Assembly: GCA_030427585.1 (NCBI GenBank)
Contig: JAUIBW010000004.1
Span: 62,001-126,000, forward strand
DNA: 64,000 nt
Direction of reading: 5' to 3'
Source of the DNA: Bacteroidia bacterium
Lineage (GTDB): Bacteria; Bacteroidota; Bacteroidia; Flavobacteriales; Flavobacteriaceae
The notes under the pieces: model-generated
The model's database searches: none
Seen by the model: the letters and a program-made list of their open reading frames with translations, nothing else
What the model was told of the DNA's origin: nothing
Made by a program: the position numbers and the translations under genes
In this document: piece after piece, positions 61,330 to 64,000 of the stretch
How positions within the stretch are numbered: position 1 is the stretch's first letter
Layout of the letters: every line of letters starts with the position of its first letter

Positions 61330-61429
61330 GGCTATAATCTCGGCGTTAGGCAGGAGTTGAATCTAAAATCCTTTCACAATAGATTTGTTTACTTGTTTTA
61401 CCTCAGCTCCTCCACGCCGAATCATAGCC
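61330..61429. repeat. Imperfect inverted repeat enclosing about 67 bp, right after the MarR-GNAT gene
   Basis: GGCTATAATCTCGGCGT (61330-61346) pairs with ACGCCGAATCATAGCC (61414-61429) with one bulge and one mismatch. A shorter inverted pair (GATTC-type) lies inside. It could be an extended terminator or the remnant of a mobile element. No T run follows the right arm on the plus strand, so a plain terminator is unlikely. The region 61430-61724 contains nothing else that I can identify. Confidence 0.5.
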
Positions 61430-61724
61430 TATATTCTTTTAGAATATATAATTCTGGTCTTAAAAATAATAATTTGAATCCGTATTCCTATTCAGAAATT
61501 AAAGATTTGAATACATCTGATACATAATACAGGCAAAAAATACATCAGTTTTCCTTAGAAACCGGTGCATTTTATAAATATCGACAGAAATAAAACCAAC
61601 TACCTAATCACTAATATCTTACTTAAAATCAACATTTTAACAACAAAACAAAAGCTAATCGAGTTCGTTTTACCTCATCTTTTTTTCGTAACTTAATGAG
61701 ATACTCACTTTAAACCTCTCAATC

Positions 61725-62171
61725 ATGAAAACATTTATATTGATCCTATTAGGGGTGTGCTTTTTTTCTACTGTTACACAACAGAATAAAACTACCAATA
61801 TTGAGCCTTATAACCTTGAAGGTGTTTGGGAACTTAAACATCAATTTCTTTATGAAGATAACCAAATAAGTGATACTATCTTGAATCAAAATGGATATCG
61901 CCAGGTTAAAATGTATAGCAAAGAAAAAGTGATGTGGACTCGCTTTGATCCAAAAGACAATAACGAATGGTTTGGTTATGGTACCTACACAATTAAAGAT
62001 GGCATACTCAAAGAACGCTTAGAATATTCTTCGGGACCAATGATGAAAATTGTAGATACTATTCAAGTTTTTAGATTTGAACTAATGATGGATTCTAACT
62101 CTTATCAACAAATTAATATTGATAAAAACGGACAGTATACACTTGCCGAAAACTACAGTAGAATCGAATAA
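61725..62171 (+). CDS. Small secreted lipocalin-like protein
   Basis: The 148-residue product has a signal peptide (ILILLGVCFFSTVTQ). The mature part has a lipocalin-like beta pattern: NLEGVWELKHQFLYED, YRQVKMYSKEKVMWTRFDPK, WFGYGTYTIKDGIL, ERLEYSSGP. It resembles DUF4488/lipocalin-like proteins of Bacteroidota. The function is unknown and the assignment is by overall pattern only. It stands alone, convergent with the chitinase. Confidence 0.6.
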   Translation: MKTFILILLGVCFFSTVTQQNKTTNIEPYNLEGVWELKHQFLYEDNQISDTILNQNGYRQVKMYSKEKVMWTRFDPKDNNEWFGYGTYTIKDGILKERLEYSSGPMMKIVDTIQVFRFELMMDSNSYQQINIDKNGQYTLAENYSRIE

Positions 62172-62260
62172 ACTCTTTTTAAGAAAATTAGATCAAAAAC
62201 AATGGAGTCCAGATATCTGGACTCCACATTTAAACAATACACTTAGAAAATTAAAACAAA

Positions 62261-64000
62261 CTACTCTCTAATTATTTTACCTGTTGTCTTGGTTTTGGAA
62301 ACTGAAATCGTATAAAAATACATTCCCGATTCTAGTTCACCGATATCAAAACTCTTAACACTTTCTCCTCTTTGAAGCCTGTCTTTTTCAAAACTATAAA
62401 CTTCAACCCCATTAGTATTAAATATCTGGAATCTGAAATAATCAGAACCTGATTTAGAAATAGTACTATCTAAAGCAATGTTAATTACATTTCCAGAAAT
62501 AGGATTAGGAAATACTTTCCCTATACTATTTTGTGTATTAGCTGTTCTAGCTCCTAATCCATTTAAATATGCTCTATGGCTTGAAGAAAAAGTAGAATTA
62601 TTTACCAAATCCCAATTTATAGACCAAGTCATTAAACCTCTAAAGCTAGGATATGTAGAATTAGTAGTATACGTTCTTCCAGGATAAGAAGTTCCTTTAA
62701 TCAAATAATCAAGGGCTTGTTGTACAACGGCTTCAGAAGTATATCCGCTTCCTGCTGCTTGAGTAGTAGCGGGCAATCCAATCGCAACCTGATCTGCTCT
62801 AAGGCCAGGGAACGTAAGTCCTGTTTGAGCAACCGGGAAACCAGTAATTAACATTTCGGCCATAGCGACATGAAAATCTGCTGTGGCTGGTTGATATACT
62901 TTTCCATCTCTACCAAACATAGAACCTGTATTATAGTGCTGAACATGGATATAATCCATTTCATTACGCAATGCATGAATTACAGGCAAATACGCTCCAA
63001 AAATTCCAGAATAATTTCCATAAGCACCTTGTACATAGGCTGTTTCAGGAGCCATACTTAATATAAATCTATTTGCACCTATATTGGTTCTAATAGCTTT
63101 TGTAGCTGCAATAAGGTTTTTGATCTTTGCTGTAGTTGGATTCCTAAAATCAGAATCTCCGCTATCCAGTGAAAGAGAGCTTCCTTCCAAATCTATATCC
63201 AATCCATTGAAGCCATATGTATTGATAATATTGGTCATAGAACTTATAAATAAATTCTTTTCAGCTTCACTATTCAGTTCTACTCGTGCATTAGCACCTC
63301 CAATAGAAATTAGCACTTTTTGTCCTCTACTCTTTACAGTAGCAACATCATCTATAAAAGCTTGAGTATTTCCTCCGTAGATTTCATAAGGGCTAAACTG
63401 CATATCGGCTGTACTTCCTCCTTTCGGTTCTGCAAATGCAACACAAATCACATCCCAATCTCTGGATACTTCACTCAGTCTCGGAGTAGTAGAGCCATTA
63501 TCAAAATTATGCCAGTATCCTACCAATATTTTTCCTGGTAAATTATTATTTCCTCCTCCTGTACTACTTCTAATTACAACTGGATCAGAAGTGGTTTGAT
63601 TATTCTCATTATCGGTTGCTACCGCGGTTAAAGAATAACTACCAGATTGTGCATTGGTAATGGTATAAGAATATGGATTAGTAGTGTCTTCACCTAATTT
63701 TGTAGTCCCATTAAAGAACTCTACTTTAGTAACGGTTCCATCATCGGTTGCAGTTACGTTAACAACAACAGAACTACCTGTAGTATATGTTGCACCATTT
63801 GAAGGAGATGTGATATTTACTACAGGAGCACCTCCTGTTCCTCCTCCACAATCACCTGTTTTTGACCAGGCTTCTTGCCAATACGATCCAGTACCTGGTG
63901 CATACGCCCAAGCTGCATTAGAAGAACACCAACCAGGAATATTGCATTTATATTTTGCACCTTCATTTTGTACTTCCTGATCTTGACTATAAGAAGTTCC
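62261..64000 (-). CDS. GH18 chitinase with carbohydrate-binding, Ig-like and T9SS sorting domains, 5' end beyond the window
   Basis: The frame is open from base 64000 to the stop at 62261, giving 579 residues without the N-terminus; an internal ATG at 63526 is not the start because coding clearly continues above it. Domains, in order, are: a small aromatic chitin-binding-like module (YKCNIPGWCSSNAAWAYAPG, SYWQEAWSKTGDC), an Ig-like domain (ITSPSNGATY, TKVEFFNGTTKLGEDTTNPY), then GH18 from ILVGYWHNFDNGST. The catalytic DxxDxDxE is seen in GFNGLDIDLEG, where the last Glu is the proton donor; the first Asp is Asn here, as in many GH18. It continues with FILSMAPETAYVQG and GLMTWSINWDLV. The C-terminal about 80 residues are a T9SS type A domain (GKVFPNPISGNVINI, YFYTISVSK). 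So it is a secreted chitin-degrading enzyme. Confidence 0.93.
   Translation of the reverse strand, partial: GTSYSQDQEVQNEGAKYKCNIPGWCSSNAAWAYAPGTGSYWQEAWSKTGDCGGGTGGAPVVNITSPSNGATYTTGSSVVVNVTATDDGTVTKVEFFNGTTKLGEDTTNPYSYTITNAQSGSYSLTAVATDNENNQTTSDPVVIRSSTGGGNNNLPGKILVGYWHNFDNGSTTPRLSEVSRDWDVICVAFAEPKGGSTADMQFSPYEIYGGNTQAFIDDVATVKSRGQKVLISIGGANARVELNSEAEKNLFISSMTNIINTYGFNGLDIDLEGSSLSLDSGDSDFRNPTTAKIKNLIAATKAIRTNIGANRFILSMAPETAYVQGAYGNYSGIFGAYLPVIHALRNEMDYIHVQHYNTGSMFGRDGKVYQPATADFHVAMAEMLITGFPVAQTGLTFPGLRADQVAIGLPATTQAAGSGYTSEAVVQQALDYLIKGTSYPGRTYTTNSTYPSFRGLMTWSINWDLVNNSTFSSSHRAYLNGLGARTANTQNSIGKVFPNPISGNVINIALDSTISKSGSDYFRFQIFNTNGVEVYSFEKDRLQRGESVKSFDIGELESGMYFYTISVSKTKTTGKIIRE

Noticed and set aside
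1..64000. tRNA or rRNA genes
   Set aside because: I looked for conserved T-loop and 16S/23S words and found no convincing match; a covariance search could still find a tRNA that I missed.

Overview
The window looks like a chromosomal segment of a marine member of the Flavobacteriaceae (Bacteroidota), possibly close to Aquimarina. The signs are low GC, promoters with a TAnnTTTG -7 box, C-terminal type IX secretion sorting domains (48.0 kb and 62.3 kb), SusC/TonB-type receptors, many Bacteroidota-style lipoproteins, LytTR two-component systems and GG-leader peptides of flavobacterial type. I could find no rRNA, tRNA, CRISPR array, phage or intact insertion sequence. The genus is inference; the phylum and family are well supported.

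Layout. 0-8 kb: the 5' part of a secreted M36 fungalysin protease, a small OmdA-domain protein, a Cu/Zn superoxide dismutase lipoprotein, an alpha/beta-hydrolase lipoprotein, a LETM1-related protein, an ECF sigma factor with a membrane partner, and a type II NADH dehydrogenase. 8-10 kb: a 21-bp periodic repeat array, an inverted repeat, a decayed duplicate of the promoter and start of the next operon, and an LRR lipoprotein. 10-16.4 kb: one operon of TonB receptor, DUF2141 protein, TPR-like protein, histidine kinase fused to a 2TM domain, two stand-alone 2TM proteins and a LytTR regulator, with a LytTR-type direct repeat in its promoter. 16.4-21 kb: acyltransferase, NUDIX hydrolase, peptidyl-prolyl isomerase, two orphan GG-leader peptide (RiPP-type) precursors, and a helical protein downstream of a second 21-bp array. 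21-28 kb: the RDD / SpoIIM / DUF4129 / DUF4350 / MoxR / DUF58 cluster. 28-31 kb: a HupE-like metal-permease cluster and OxyR. 32-37 kb: AIM24, DUF4442, DUF4870, an M50-like protease, then PadR / PspC / DUF2807.

37.8-41.4 kb holds four tandem paralogous lipoproteins of a family I do not recognise. 41.5-48 kb: a DUF2807-like protein, thioredoxin reductase and a pair of cadherin-NHL lipoproteins. 48-53.3 kb: an LRR type IX cargo, a DUF6261-like protein behind a 42-bp (2 x 21) repeat array, and a second LytTR two-component system. Four 20-bp-period direct repeats (TTTGTGAA-type) lie upstream of genes in this stretch and look like the binding sites of that LytTR regulator. 53.6-64 kb: a TRIC-type channel, an iron-type TonB receptor with a PepSY membrane protein and small accessory proteins, an OmpA-like protein, a MarR-GNAT fusion with its own operator, and the 3' part of a modular GH18 chitinase.

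The best candidates for undescribed biology are the four-copy lipoprotein family, the inferred LytTR regulon at 47-53.5 kb, the three 21-bp-period arrays (two of them directly upstream of helical-protein genes on the same strand), and the two orphan peptide precursors.
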